This document shows, piece by piece, positions 47,533 through 59,921 of a stretch of DNA of 64,000 nt. The stretch lies in assembly GCA_001510575.1 (NCBI GenBank), contig LNGK01000002.1:2096144-2160143 (forward strand). Reading direction: 5' to 3'. The notes under the pieces are model-generated. The model did not search any database. It was not told where the DNA came from and was given only the letters and a program-made list of their open reading frames with translations. The translations under genes and the position numbers were made by a program. The stretch's first letter is position 1. Every line of letters starts with the position of its first letter. Source of the stretch: Knoxdaviesia capensis (lineage: Eukaryota > Ascomycota > Sordariomycetes > Microascales > Gondwanamycetaceae).

Positions 47533-49045
47533 AGAACGAACCAGCAGAGGCCAGAGACAGACACGAGAGTTAACTTTCCTTCCACAAGGGAGAGAGTTTC
47601 TCTTTTCGCTCTGTTCACTGCTTTTCTGTCTTTGATTCGTCATTTCGTTTGCTTGGGCCGGCGTTCATCGGAGTGGCTACTCTTTCGTCTTTTCTTTCTT
47701 CCGTTTCTATACCCGCATGGCATTTTTTTTCCCCCATCTTGCTGGTTTGGCTTTAGGCGCCTTTTCCCCTTCTCAACTCAACCTTTTCTCCCTCGCAACA
47801 TTCACACTACACTACACACATGGAGTTTCTCGCTCTGGGGGCTATTTGGATTTTCTGCCGCAACGTCATGGCACTGGATACATTTTGTTTACGATAACTG
47901 CTGGGGTTTTTTCTTTTCCGATCTTTGATTTTCTTTGCTCTTTTCTTGCTGGTACTGAGAGAGGCTGGGTGCAGTGGTAGACGCTTCTGGGTATGATGTG
48001 CGGGCGGGTATTCTGGGGCTTATCGGTGTCTTTTTCTGGGTATCTGGGTTAGCCTTTCAGCAGGGCTTTTTTTTTTCTGTCGCTTCGTTTTGTTAGGGTT
48101 TTTGGTTTCCAGGCTTTGTCTTAAGCTATTACTTCAGTTCACACAGGTCAGATGAACAGCATTTAACAGCGACGGGAGTTTCTCCATCGTTCCTTTTTTC
48201 TTCTTTTTTTTCTGGTGCAACAGAACCCCGAAGTCGATTGCATCTGCCAATGTCTCTGAAAACGGAGTTTTCTCCATCTGTGCCCTTTTTTGGTTCACCG
48301 CCCAGGAACCAATCTGCGAACTGGACCTGTGTCTCCATCAGGAAATGGCCTGTGTGTCTTATATTATAGTGGTTTACGCTTCATAAACGCGAACACGTCG
48401 CGGATTTTTCCTTCTCCTACCGGAACTGAGTAGTGGGGCGCACAACGCTTCTGCGCTTTCTCTGCGGGTTCTACCATGATCCCAGGATACCCAAAAGAAA
48501 TCCGCGAACTCTGAATCCAGCATGACGACTTTTTATCTCCTGCGATGACGATAACCCTATTACAAATTTATACTTAGGGTTTACCTACGAGAAGATTGAC
48601 AAGTTCGAAAACATTCGATGTTCAAGGCAGAAACAGGAGACGAGAAAAGAGAAAGCGAGACATGGAAAGAAGTCTACAGAAGGACGTTTTTCTTTTCTTT
48701 CTAGGCCAAAAATCGACACTACGCTATTGGCTGGACTGGAGGCCATATCTATGTGCACATATTAGCACCCAGAAAAGCTCAGAGATTTTGTGCCTGAGGC
48801 GAGCAATCCGGGCTAACACCGGCTTTCAACCTGAGAAAAAAAAAAGGAAGAGACTGGTAGGGGCAGCCAATAAGGAACGGTCGATGGAAACAACGAGAAA
48901 GTCTTCAATTCTGAAAATCCCTGTATCTTCCAATCGCAACTTTTTTCTACCACTTCTTGTTCTTTGCATTGTCGTTTCAAACGACCGAACCTTTTCACAC
49001 GGACGACGACACAACTTCGGGCTTATCGGAAGCCAGTTCCGCATC
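47533..49045. other. Intergenic region, SAP30-like to MDJ1
   Basis: The left half is T-rich and should be the SAP30-like 3' UTR. The right half is the MDJ1 promoter and leader. The MDJ1 frame stays open upstream to about 48596 and includes an ATG near 48665, but the peptide there does not look like a mitochondrial presequence. Confidence 0.6.
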
Positions 49046-50947
49046 ATGAATTCATGTCTCCTCACTAAGACTGGCGCGCAGAAGCGTTTGCTGGCCCAAT
49101 GCCACGCTTATGCTACCGCTGCCCCCGTGCTCCGGGACTCAGTCCCACCTGCGAAGAGATCTCTTCATGTGCTGGCACAGCCGAGGACACGGGACGAGAG
49201 GCGGATAAACCCGCCGATGGTGCGGATAGCACGAAGGGTACGCATCTGATACCACCCCGTTGGCATCGGCAGGGGAGAGGGGGACAGGCGTGGGCGGGCG
49301 ACGTGAGCCTACGACAGACTCGGGTTGAAAAGCAAGACGACGACTAACCTGAACCTACTGTTCTCTGATATACAGGACTTTCATGCTACATCATCGAGGC
49401 CGGCTTCGGCGAAGGATCCCTACCAGACGCTTGGAGTGAACAAGTCGGCATCGGCCGGCGAGATCAAGAAGGCCTACTACGGCCTGGCGAAGAAGTACCA
49501 TCCCGACACCAACAAGGACCCCAAGGCGAAGGACCGATTTGGCGAGATACAGTCGGCGTACGAAATCCTCTCCGACCCGAAGAAGCGGGAACACTTCGAC
49601 CAGTTCGGTGCTGCCGGCTTTGATGCCAACGGCTCGCCGGGCGGACCGGGAGCCGGCGGCGACCCCTTCGGCGGCGGCAACCCCTTCCACGGATTCGGAG
49701 GCGGCCAGGGCGGATTCGGCGCCGGATTCAGCTTCGACGACCTGTTTTCGGCGTTCACCGGCCAGCGCGGGCCGTTCGGCGGCCGACCGGGCGGCGGCGG
49801 CGGCGGGCGCAACCCGTTCCAGCAGGAGATTCTGGTGGGCGACAACGTCGAGGTGCAGGCCAGCATCTCGTTTATGGAGGCGGCGAAGGGCACCAGCAAG
49901 AAGATCACCATCTCGCCGATGGTGACGTGCGGCACGTGCTCGGGCAGCGGCATGAAGGCCGGCACGAAGCGGTCGACGTGCGCGTCGTGCGGCGGCACGG
50001 GCACGCGCGTGCACATGATGCAGGGCGGCTTCCAGATGGCGTCGACGTGCGGGCCGTGCGGCGGCAGCGGCACGACGGTGCCGCGCGGGTCGGAGTGCCG
50101 GCCGTGCGGCGGCGACGGCGTGGTGCGGCAGAACAAGACCATCACCCTCGATATCCCCGCGGGTGTCGAGGATGGCATGCGGCTGCGTATCGACGGCGCG
50201 GGTGACGCGCCGGCCACGGGCCAGGTGGCGGGCGACACTAGCCAGCTGCGCACCAAGCGCGGCGACCTGTACGTGCTGATCCGCGTGGCGGCGGACGCCA
50301 AGTTCAAGCGCGCCGGCTCGGACATCCTGTACACGGCCAGCCTGCCGCTGACGACGGCGCTGCTGGGCGGCGAGGTGGCGGTGCCGACGCTCGACGGCGA
50401 GGTCAGCATCAAGGTGTCGACGGGAACCAACACCGGCGACCGCATCACGCTGTCCGGGCTGGGCATGAAGAAGCTGAGCGGCCGCGGCGGCACTGGTGAC
50501 ATGAAGGTCGAGTTCCGGGTCAATATGCCCAAGTACCTCACTGCCAACCAGCGCGCGATTCTCGAGCTGCTGGCGGATGAACTGGATGATAAGACGGCGA
50601 AGCGGATCATGAATCTGCATGCGTAAGTTTTCCGTCCCCCCCTTTCCTTGTCTGGCCTATTGATTATGAACAACACACTGACTGTGTCTCCATATAGTTC
50701 ACGACCTGACCCGTCTGACCCCGAAACCCACAAGAACGAGGGGTTCTTGAAGTCGGTGTGGCACACCCTCACCAACCACCCGGGCCACCGCAAGCCTGAG
50801 AACGCCGACGGATCGTCATCGACCGAGGGCGACGCGAAGAAGTCTGACTCCAAGACCACAAACGCCAAATCTGAGGCTGACTCCTCGAAGGAAACGCCGA
50901 AGGACGACAAAGAGCCTCCTAAGAAGGACGGCTCGGGATCGTCGTAA
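49046..50947 (+). CDS. MDJ1: Mitochondrial DnaJ (type I Hsp40) chaperone
   Basis: Three exons (49046-49237, 49376-50622, 50698-50947) give 562 residues. The first exon encodes an Arg/Ala-rich, acid-poor mitochondrial presequence, and the next begins with DFHATSS, as in related fungal proteins. The J domain (about 77-140) has H106-P107-D108, which stimulates the ATPase of mitochondrial Hsp70. A Gly/Phe region follows, then four zinc-binding repeats: CGTCSGSG, CASCGGTG, CGPCGGSG and CRPCGGDG. The C-terminal client-binding domains come next, and the third exon adds a charged Lys/Glu/Ser tail. Its job is folding of imported and matrix-made proteins together with Ssc1. The first intron has a clear CTAAC branch site (near 49343), and the second starts with GTAAGT. 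The start chosen gives the expected presequence; a longer in-frame start is possible but unlikely. Confidence 0.93.
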
Positions 50948-53359
50948 ATGTGTCACGAGTTCGTGACGACCGACGTCTTGCCAGATTATTCTTGTTTCCG
51001 CCACCGGCAACCTCTCTTTCCCTTACGTGACCCCCAAACGTTATACCGGGGCTGTTCTGAGAGACGACAGATAGTCCTTGTTATACCACTGGCACCCATT
51101 CTCATTAGACTATCTTCGAATTTTCCCCCAAAAGGTCATTCTGTATACATGTACTGATATCAACGCTTAAGTCAAATCCCCTCCTGCCGCATCTCTCTTT
51201 TCCTATCTTCTCTTCTTTTCTGTTGTTTTTTTTTCCAACTCGTTTTTCTTTCATTCTCAGTTGTTGTTAGTTGCTGGTTTACACTGCCATCTTGAGCTTC
51301 CCCCATCTGACCTCTGTACTTATATCATTGTATTCTAGATAGAAAGTGAGTTGTTGCTATGCAGGCTATATTCGAGTTGATTGAAAAAGCTAGTCTACGG
51401 GTTGGATAGAGGCACTTGCGGCGGGTTGAAGAAGGGGACGACGGGAGATACTGGATGGAGACGCCCACTGCCCACCCACCCACCCCTCCCTCCCTCTCTG
51501 TTGTATAACACGGGCAAATATATAGGACGAGAACAGCCCCAACTCCCATGTATAGAAAGCGAAATATAAAGCTGAATTAGACATACAAACAAAAGGTAAA
51601 ATAAGCACTTGTGATAAGCGGCGGCTGTGATTCATTTTCTGGCACACACCTCAGCCGGCGGGCGAGCTTGCTAGCCGCAGAAGGCGACGGGGAAAATGGC
51701 AAACGAAACGGGAAACAAGCAAGCAAACAAACAGTTGACTACGATGCGGATGCGGCGGGTACAGCCGATATCCAAGGGTCGGGAGGTGAAGAAAAAGTCG
51801 AAAGGGACATGGCTCGTGGTGGGAGGCAAGCCTTCCATTTACACTTTGCCCCATGAAGCTCAAAAGGTCCCATTCAAGAGACACACATAAGAAAGAGAGG
51901 GGCACTGGAAAAAACGACCAGGCCGTGACGAATCTGATCTGTTCAATTATTCGGAGGGGAGGGACTTTACTGGTATCTTTTCTGTGTGTTAGGGTGCATA
52001 TACACTGCATGATGAGAAGTGGAGGAGGGCATAGGCGCCCGACGAACCAGAGGCCGGGATTTAAGCGCCGGACGACTTTTAGGCTATCTCGAAGCTTCTG
52101 CCAGCAAGAGCCATATCCTGATCGTCAATCACCCTATATGGTATGCTCGGACAGTGATAACAGGGAGAATGTAACGTTGGGGTTGGCTTGGGCGAGTTTG
52201 TCGGGCGATGGTGTGAGTACGTTGGGTCCATATGAGAAGAGGTCGAGCTGTGTGCTTCAAGTTACCGTCCACGACGGTCAGCGCATGCCTACCATAGACA
52301 TCAGCTGCGAGTACCAGCCGTTGAGATGTGGGAGAGCTGCCACTGATTGAGGATTGGAGCGAGCAACACCGGCCGGGAGAGTTCGACAGCTTAACCTCCA
52401 ACTGCCATAGCCCAGAACGGGAACACCTCAAGAGTCTCTCACTCATTACGCGGCCGCCCAATCACTGGCCAGAGCGGCGACTTTGCAGGTCTTGAGGCCT
52501 TGCTAACGTGTGCAGGGGGGAGGCCCAGAAAGAACGAGAAGGGAACATGCGGCGTGCGTGCGTTGCATGGCGCATTCGCTAAGACGTCGACACCAAACAC
52601 CGGTCCACAGAGGTCCTATTCGCCCGGCTTTGGACTTCAGGTTTCTTTCTTTTCTTTTTCTTTCTTTTCTTTTCTTTTCGCGGTTCTTTGCCTGTTCCCC
52701 TGATCTGGTCTGGCATCTTGGCGAGTAACAGAGATTGGGTTTTGTGATTCGCACTCGATACAGCAGCTTCAGTTCTTGCTATCACCAGCTTTTACCCAGT
52801 CGTGCAACATTTTGCGTGCGCGTATAATAGTAAAACCGCTGGTGGCTGGCCAGCTGCGACAACCTGGTGACAACTGGCCGACCAAAACATCCCACTCAGG
52901 CCTTGATTTTAATGCTAACGTCATCCGCCGCCCCGCTACGAAGTACCTGCGTACCTCGCGGTTCCTTCCCCCATATTATCATATCGCTTCGACACACTTC
53001 ACACTTTGTAACCTCACCTTTTTCCTTCTCTCCAAAATCCATTCTTTTCCGTCTTTTCAGCCCAAAGTCTTATTTTGCCTTTTGTTCATTACAGCATTCA
53101 ATCCCCGGATGGTTGATATCGGGGTCCAAAAAGTTGTCTGTTCATTGCATTAGAAAATCCGCGGTTGCAAAATAACCGCCGACCCTCCTTCGATACCCCT
53201 CCTCGCCCCGAAATATATCTGGACTTGTGCGCTGCGAATCCACACGCACGCAGGCAGCGATATAGTTCGAGCATCACCGACAGTCAAAACCTCGCTACTC
53301 AAACATCAACCGTTGAATCTTTTTTTCTTCCTCGCCCTTTTCCCGTCTCGTCGCCTGCC
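50948..53359. other. Intergenic region, MDJ1 to BRO1
   Basis: About 2.4 kb with the MDJ1 3' UTR on the left and a pyrimidine-rich BRO1 leader on the right (about 52630-53340). No gene, RNA or repeat of note was recognised. Confidence 0.6.
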
Positions 53360-56300
53360 ATGCCGCAGTCGCCAATGATCTCGGTGCCGCTCAAGGCTAC
53401 CAACGAGATCGACTGGGTGACCCCGCTCAAGAGCTACATCCGCGATACCTACGGCGATGATCCCGAGCGCTACTCGGAAGAATGCGCCACGCTGAACCGG
53501 CTCCGCCAGGATATGCGCGGCGCTGGGAAGGACAGCACGTCGGGCCGCGACATGCTGTACCGCTACTATGGCCAGCTGGAGCTGCTGGACTTGAGATTCC
53601 CCGTGGACGAGCAGCACATCAAGATCTCGTTTACCTGGTACGCTTGTGACCAGGTCATTTGTGATACTGTTTAGTCGGTCTTGTTCTCTCCGTACTAACT
53701 TCTATCTCCCAATGCCAAGGTTCGACGCCTTCACCCACAAATCCACCTCCCAATACTCGCTCGCCTTCGAGAAAGCCTCGATCATCTTCAACATCTCCGC
53801 CGTGCTCTCGTGCCATGCCGCCCTGCAAACGCGCTCCGAAGAATCCGGCCTCAAAATGGCCTACCACTCCTTCCAGGCCGCCGCCGGCATGTTCACCTAC
53901 ATCAACGAGAACTTTCTGCATGCGCCGTCGTCCGACCTGAGCCGCGAAACCGTCAAGTCGCTCATCAACATCATGCTGGCCCAGGCCACCGAGGTGTTCC
54001 TGGAGCGCCAGGTGCTTGACCAGAAGAAAAACGGCCTGTTGGCCAAGCTGTCCAGCCAAGCCGCCTATTTGTACGGCCAAGCTATTGATGGCTTGCAGGA
54101 GAACGTGAACAAAGGCATACTAGACCGAGCGTGGCTACTGATGGTTCAGGTAATTCACTTCCCGCCCCTTCTGGTCTTGTGTGTGCTGCTTGTAGCACTT
54201 CGTTTTCTGTGCTACTGTAATTACGTCTATGCTGACATCCGCCTCTCATTGTCTAGATAAAAACAAATCTCTTGGGCGCCATGGCCCAGTACTACCAAGC
54301 CCTTGCCGACGACGATGCGAACAACCACGGTGTCGCTGTCGGTCGACTCCAGGTCGCAGAGTCTCTCTCTAAAGAAGCTTCCAGAATCGCCGTCACTTTC
54401 CCAACAACCCCTCTTTCAACCACGAACCTGACCTCGGAAACGGCCTCTTTACTGCAGGACATGGCCAAGAGACAGCTTTCGCTTTCTCAAGACAAGCTGC
54501 GCGAGATGATCAAGGACAACGATTACATCTACCACCAGACTGTACCACCGGAATCGTCCTTGCCTCCCGTGCCGAAGCTCCCAGCCGCCAAGCCGATCCC
54601 CGTCACCGAACTGTACGCCGGCCAGGATATCCAGAGAATCACCGGCCCGGATCTGTTTTCCAAGATTGTCCCGTTTGCTGTCACCGAATCGGCGAGTCTG
54701 TACGATGAGGAGAAGGCCAAGCTGGTGCGCGCCGAGACGGAGCGGGTGGACATTGCCAACGGCGAGATGGCGGCAAGCCTCGACTATCTGCGGCTACCCG
54801 GGTCCCTGCAAATACTGAAGGGCGGCCTCGACCAAGACACTATTGTCCCCGAAGAGGATTTCCGGACCTGGTGCGATGACGTTGCCGGCCACGAGAACCC
54901 CATGACGATATTCGACTCGCTGCAGGACCAAAAGACCACCATCATCTCGATGCTAGAGAAGTGCAAAAAGGATCTCGACACCGAGGCGAGCGTGTGCGAG
55001 AAGATGCGCTCCAAGTACGAGGGCGACTGGACCCAGCAGCCCAGCTCGGCGCTGACCACGACGCTGCGCAACGACATCCGCACGTACCGCGAGGCGCTCG
55101 AGGAGGCCAGCCGCACCGACCGCCAACTGTCGTCGAAGTTGCGGACAAACGAGGTTGAATTTGCGGAGATGCGCGCGGCGGCGCAGCGCGGCGAGGCCGA
55201 TGCGCTGTTCCGCGATGCCGTGAAGCGGTCGCGTGGGCTGGCGGACTCAAATATCAGCCCGGCGGCTGAAGTCAACCTGCTAGACGCGGATTTTGACGAC
55301 GGGAGCCCGAGTGTGATGGACCAGGTGAACAAGGTCGAGGAGATTCTGAAGAAGCTTAACCTTATCAAGCGTGAGCGGAGCCAGGTTCTCAAGGATCTCA
55401 AGGAAAAGGTTAGCCCTCCATGCGTTTGATTTTCTCTGGTTGATTCAAGCGTTAGCTAACCATACCGGAAAATAGGTTCACAACGACGACATTTCCCAAA
55501 TTCTCATCCTTAACAAGAAGACCATCTCCAACTATGAAAGCCAGCTTTTCCAGTCCGAGCTGGAAAAGTTCCGACCGCACCAAAACCGCCTCCTCCAAGC
55601 CAACCAGAAGCAATCAGCGCTGCTGAAAGAGCTTACCACCACATTCAACACGCTGCTCGAGGACAAGCGCGTGCGGGCCGAGCAGAGCAAGTACGAGAGC
55701 GCCCAGCGCCAGCGCGCGGCTGTGGTCAACCGGTACAAGCGCGCATACCAGGAGTTTTTGGATCTGGAGTCTGGACTGCAGGGCGCCAAGACCTGGTACT
55801 CGGGCATGAAGGATACTGTCAACAGTCTGGAGAAGAACGTCGACTCGTTTGTGCAGAACCGCCGGTCGGAGGGCCTGCAGCTGCTGGACCGCATCAACCA
55901 GGAGCGCCAGCGCAACGCCAGCCGCGAATCCAAGTCGGAGCTGGAGCAGCGGGACCGGCTACAGCAGCTCATGGACCGCATGTCGATCGACCAGAAGCAG
56001 CAACAGCAGCAGCAGCAAGTGTCGTTATCGTCGCCGATCCCGGGCAGTGCGACGGGGACGCCCTCGCTTGGGCTGGACGGCGGCCCGCGCCGCGCACCGC
56101 CGCCGCTGTTCGTGACGGGCCAGGCTCCGCGCTACGGCGACAGCACGTACGGCAACCCGTACCAGATGCCGGCGTCACCGCCGGCCACCACCACGACGAT
56201 GCCGGGCCTGGGCTCGATGCCGCCGATTGCGTCGACCTACGGCAACCCGGGCTTCTCAACGGCTGCAGCGCCCAGCGCCGCCGGCTACGGCCAGCCGGCA

Positions 56301-56672
56301 GCCTACGACCCCAGCTTCTACGGGCGGAACCCCGGCCCGACGTCCCCGCCGGCGACGCAGACATCGTTCGGCCTGCGGGGTCCCGCCTCGCCACCGGCGA
56401 CACAGACGTCGTTCGGCCAGGCGTACCCGGGCTACGGCACGCCCGGCGGCATGATGCAGCCGCAACAACAGCAGCAGCCGCAGCGGCCGGCGTCGCAGCA
56501 GTACGCGCCGCAGGGCTTTGTGCCGCCGCCGCCGCCCGGCCCGCCGCCGCTGGGCCCGCAGCAGACGATGCACTATGCGGGCATGCAGGCGGCGCCGGGC
56601 ACCATGCCGCAGTCGCCGCCGGTGCAGCAGCCGCCGCATGATCCGTGGGCGGGGTTCTCGCAGTGGAAGTGA
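53360..56672 (+). CDS. bro1: ESCRT-associated vacuolar sorting protein Bro1
   Basis: Four exons (53360-53637, 53720-54149, 54257-55408, 55476-56672) give 1018 residues. Residues about 5-390 are a Bro1 domain, a boomerang-shaped helical fold that binds the ESCRT-III subunit Snf7; the segments LRFPVDEQHIKISFTW and SIIFNISAVLSCHA are typical. Residues about 400-790 are the coiled V domain, which binds YPxL-type motifs and ubiquitin. The C-terminus is rich in Pro, Gln and Gly, with a poly-Gln tract near the start and PPPPPGPPPLGP near the end; in yeast this part recruits and activates the deubiquitinase Doa4. The protein works at endosomes in multivesicular body sorting. The paralogue PalA/Rim20 of the pH pathway is the main alternative, but overall sequence and the long Pro-rich tail fit Bro1 better. 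All introns are 67-107 nt with CTAAC-like branch sites. Confidence 0.93.
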
Positions 56673-58086
56673 TTTAGCTAGGGGATGACTTTCTTGGGTG
56701 GCATGATGCTGTTTTCTTTTTCGGGGTTTAATATTATTACTGACTTTTTGGGCATTATATTCTCATTGTTTTCGTACCGTGTTCTTTCTATATATTCCTA
56801 TTTTTTCTACGTTCGTCTAAGTACGCTATGGCCTAGAGTCGGGAAACTTCGAAGGATTCTCTCACTGTGTCTCATCCGAATATGTGATATACAGTGTGAC
56901 CCTGAATTTCGGTGTTGTTCTAGTTGAGGGTGCGTTTTTAGCGATTCTGGAGAAGCCGATACTAGGAGAGGAGAGACAATAGCACGTACTACAAGAAGAT
57001 AAACGGGACTGAGACAGGTTCGTAGAGTGGGTGGTGACTGAGAACTAAATGAACTCGTCATACTGGAAGAATGGTTGTTGGTGATGGTCGTGCAGCACAC
57101 GCTAAATCTGGAGGCCGAGAATATGGGGCGCCTTTTTACCGCGACGGACAAACTGCCCCGATACAAGAAAGATGGCGGATAGGTGCATTTCTATAGGGGG
57201 CGGTGTTGAGCTGTTGGCATGCAAGTATCGGGGCAGGTTAACGGGGAAGGAAGGAATGCACAACCGAGGTTTCTTTTTCCATGTGCCTCTGGCTTTTTTA
57301 TTTTTATTTTTATTTTTCCTTCTCTTGCTCTGTATTTTAACCTGAGATTCCTCATCTTTACCGTCTTTCTAATTCCATTCATACCTTCACAATACTATTC
57401 CTGTTTGTCTGGTTCCTTTCCGGGATTCCGAACCTAGTGGTTTACCCCAGAAAAAAAGCAGATCAAAACTTAGTGGCCCGGTAACCCCTCACTTCAAGGT
57501 TCCGGGGGGCCAGCGCCAGGATCCTGCAAGCTCCATTTTGCGTTTTTCTTTGCTTGGGGCTTCTGTTGCCGAGGATCTGAATTGTCGAGCTTGCCATTGG
57601 GTGCTTTTTGCTCCCGCATTTTTCTCTAAGCCCAAGACTGTGGGGTGGCGTGGCGAGATCATATGTCGGGGCTCTCACAAGCTTGTGGATAGAGAGAAAG
57701 CTACCACCGCCGAAGACCAATTCCTCTTTCGTTTTATTCATTCTCCCTCTTCCGTTGCTCCCACAATTTTTTAATATAAAATTATATGTATTCTGGGTTC
57801 CCCGGATTCTCTTGGACCCATAATCTCAAACCCCAACACTCCATTGCCACCCGTCTTTTCCAGTGAAAAGCGTGCCCTCCTGAGAAAATCTCACCGACCG
57901 CGGACAGCCGGGATACCACGCTATCGTCTAGACTCTTTTTGGAACCTTTTGTGGGCTGTGGCCTGACCTGTCTGGTCTGCATATAAGAGAGCGACGGCGC
58001 CCACTTCCAGTTAAAGAAGAGACAAGACACGATTCTGACGATATCGGACACTTTCTGTTTCTGACTTGAATCAAATTGCCTCTAAA
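56673..58086. other. Intergenic region, BRO1 to cytochrome b2 gene
   Basis: The BRO1 3' UTR, T-rich for the first 150 bases, is followed by the promoter of the cytochrome b2-type gene. No additional gene is seen. Confidence 0.6.
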
Positions 58087-59921
58087 ATGGTTCTCTCGGG
58101 CGACGACGTTGCGAAGCACTGCACGGAGGACTCGTGCTGGGTTATCGTCCATGTATGTTGGCGCTGCTGGATTTGGGGCGGCGGGACTGGCTGATACTGA
58201 CGTCGTCTCTTCGCATCACAGGGTAAAGCTTACGATGTGACTGAATTCATGCATGGTAAGCTTCACCACAGTCACATTCTCTGATCCGGGCCTGAGTCTC
58301 CTCCGGATTTTCAAGTTCAGGACAACCGGAAGACATGTGAATACTGACTGATCTCCGTCCCACAGAACACCCCGGTGGCAAGAAGATCATCCTCAAATAT
58401 GCGGTACGGCCCATTTCACCAACCACCACAAGCTTAGGGCTGAAACTGACAGAACTTCGCTTCCCCACGCTCTAGGGCAAGGACGCCACCGTCGAATTCG
58501 ACGAAATCCACCCGCCCGACACGCTGGACAAGTACCTCGAGGCCTCCAAGCACAAGGGCCACGTCGACATGAAGACCGTGGCCGCCATCGACAAGGACCC
58601 GGCGCAGGAGGCCGAAGACAAGGAGGTGCAGCTGGCCATCTCGCAGATGCCGCCGCTGTCGCAGTGCTACAACCTGCTCGACTTCGAGGCCGTGGCGCGG
58701 CGGGTGATGCGCAAGAAGGCGTGGGCCTACTACTCGAGTGCCGCCGATGACGAGATTGTACGTGACTACTGATACCGTTCCCACTTGACCTGTTCAGACC
58801 GCTTTTACGAGTAGGGCACACACGAAACTGACACCCGGCACATGCTCCAGACCATCCGCGAAAACCACTCGGCCTTCCACCGCATCTGGTTCCGGCCAAA
58901 GATCCTCGTCGACGTTGAGCACGTCGACTTTTCCACCACCATGCTGGGCACCAAGGTCGACATCCCCATCTACGTGACCGCCACCGCCCTCGGCAAGCTG
59001 GGCCATCCGGAGGGCGAGGTGGTGCTGACCAGGGCCGCCGCGAAACACAACGTGATCCAGATGATCCCCACGCTTGCCTCGTGCTCGTTCGACGAGATTG
59101 TCGACGCCGCCGCGCCCGGCCAGGTGCAGTGGCTGCAGCTGTACGTCAACAAGGACCGCGAGGTGACAAAGCGCATCGTGCAGCACGCCGAGCGGCGCGG
59201 CTGCAAGGGCCTGTTCATCACCGTCGACGCGCCGCAGCTGGGCCGGCGCGAGAAGGACATGCGGTCCAAGTTCACCGACACCGGCTCGAACGTGCAGTCC
59301 GGCCAGGACACCGACACGTCGCAGGGCGCCGCGCGCGCCATCTCGTCGTTCATCGACCCGAGCCTGTCGTGGAAGGACATCCCGTGGTTCCAGAGCATCA
59401 CCAAGATGCCGATTGTGCTCAAGGGCGTGCAACGCGTGGAAGACGTGCTGCGGGCCGTCGAGGCCGGCGTGCAGGGTGTGGTGCTGTCCAACCACGGCGG
59501 CCGCCAGCTGGAGTTTGCGCCGTCGGCCATCGAGGTGCTCGCCGAGACCGTGGCCGAGCTGCGGCGCCGCGGCCTGCAGGACCGCATCGAGCTGTACGTC
59601 GACGGCGGCGTGCGGCGCGGCACCGACATCCTCAAGGCGCTGTGCCTGGGCGCGCGGGGCATCGGCATCGGCCGGCCGTTTCTGTACGCCATGTCGTCGT
59701 ACGGCGTGGCGGGCGTCGAGCGCGCCATGCAGCTGCTGAAGGACGAGATGGAGATGAATATGCGGCTGATTGGCTGCCGCACCATTGCCGAGCTGGATGC
59801 GTCGCTCGTCGACACGCGCAGCCTGTCCAGCCACTCCACCGTGGTTCCCACCGATAACCTGTCGTCGACGGTGTACGATCCGCTGGCGGTTCCGGCGCAG
59901 CGGACGCTGGCCAAGTTGTAG
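58087..59921 (+). CDS. CYB2: Cytochrome b2-type FMN dehydrogenase (L-lactate dehydrogenase-like)
   Basis: Five exons (58087-58152, 58222-58255, 58366-58403, 58476-58757, 58851-59921) give 496 residues. The N-terminal cytochrome b5 domain has heme-ligand candidates H35 (HPGG) and H58, spaced as in yeast Cyb2. The FMN-binding barrel carries the family's catalytic residues: a Tyr in WAYYSSAADDE, Tyr in LQLYVNKD, Asp in TVDAPQLGRREKD, a Lys in VLKGV, and H355 with the Arg three residues on in NHGGRQ. Yeast Cyb2 oxidises L-lactate to pyruvate and passes electrons through heme to cytochrome c. The substrate-pocket stretches ATAL and TLASC also match Cyb2, favouring lactate, but other 2-hydroxyacids cannot be excluded. 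Unlike yeast Cyb2 there is no mitochondrial presequence; a TGA 57 bases upstream closes the frame, so a cytosolic enzyme is likely unless a 5' exon is missed. Confidence 0.9.

Noticed and set aside
48596..49045. Upstream extension of MDJ1 in the same frame
   Set aside because: The frame is open, but the added peptide is unlike a mitochondrial presequence, while the ATG at 49046 gives the expected one.
49391..50910. Long minus-strand frames opposite MDJ1 (409 and 477 codons)
   Set aside because: They mirror the GC-rich MDJ1 coding strand and carry no domain.
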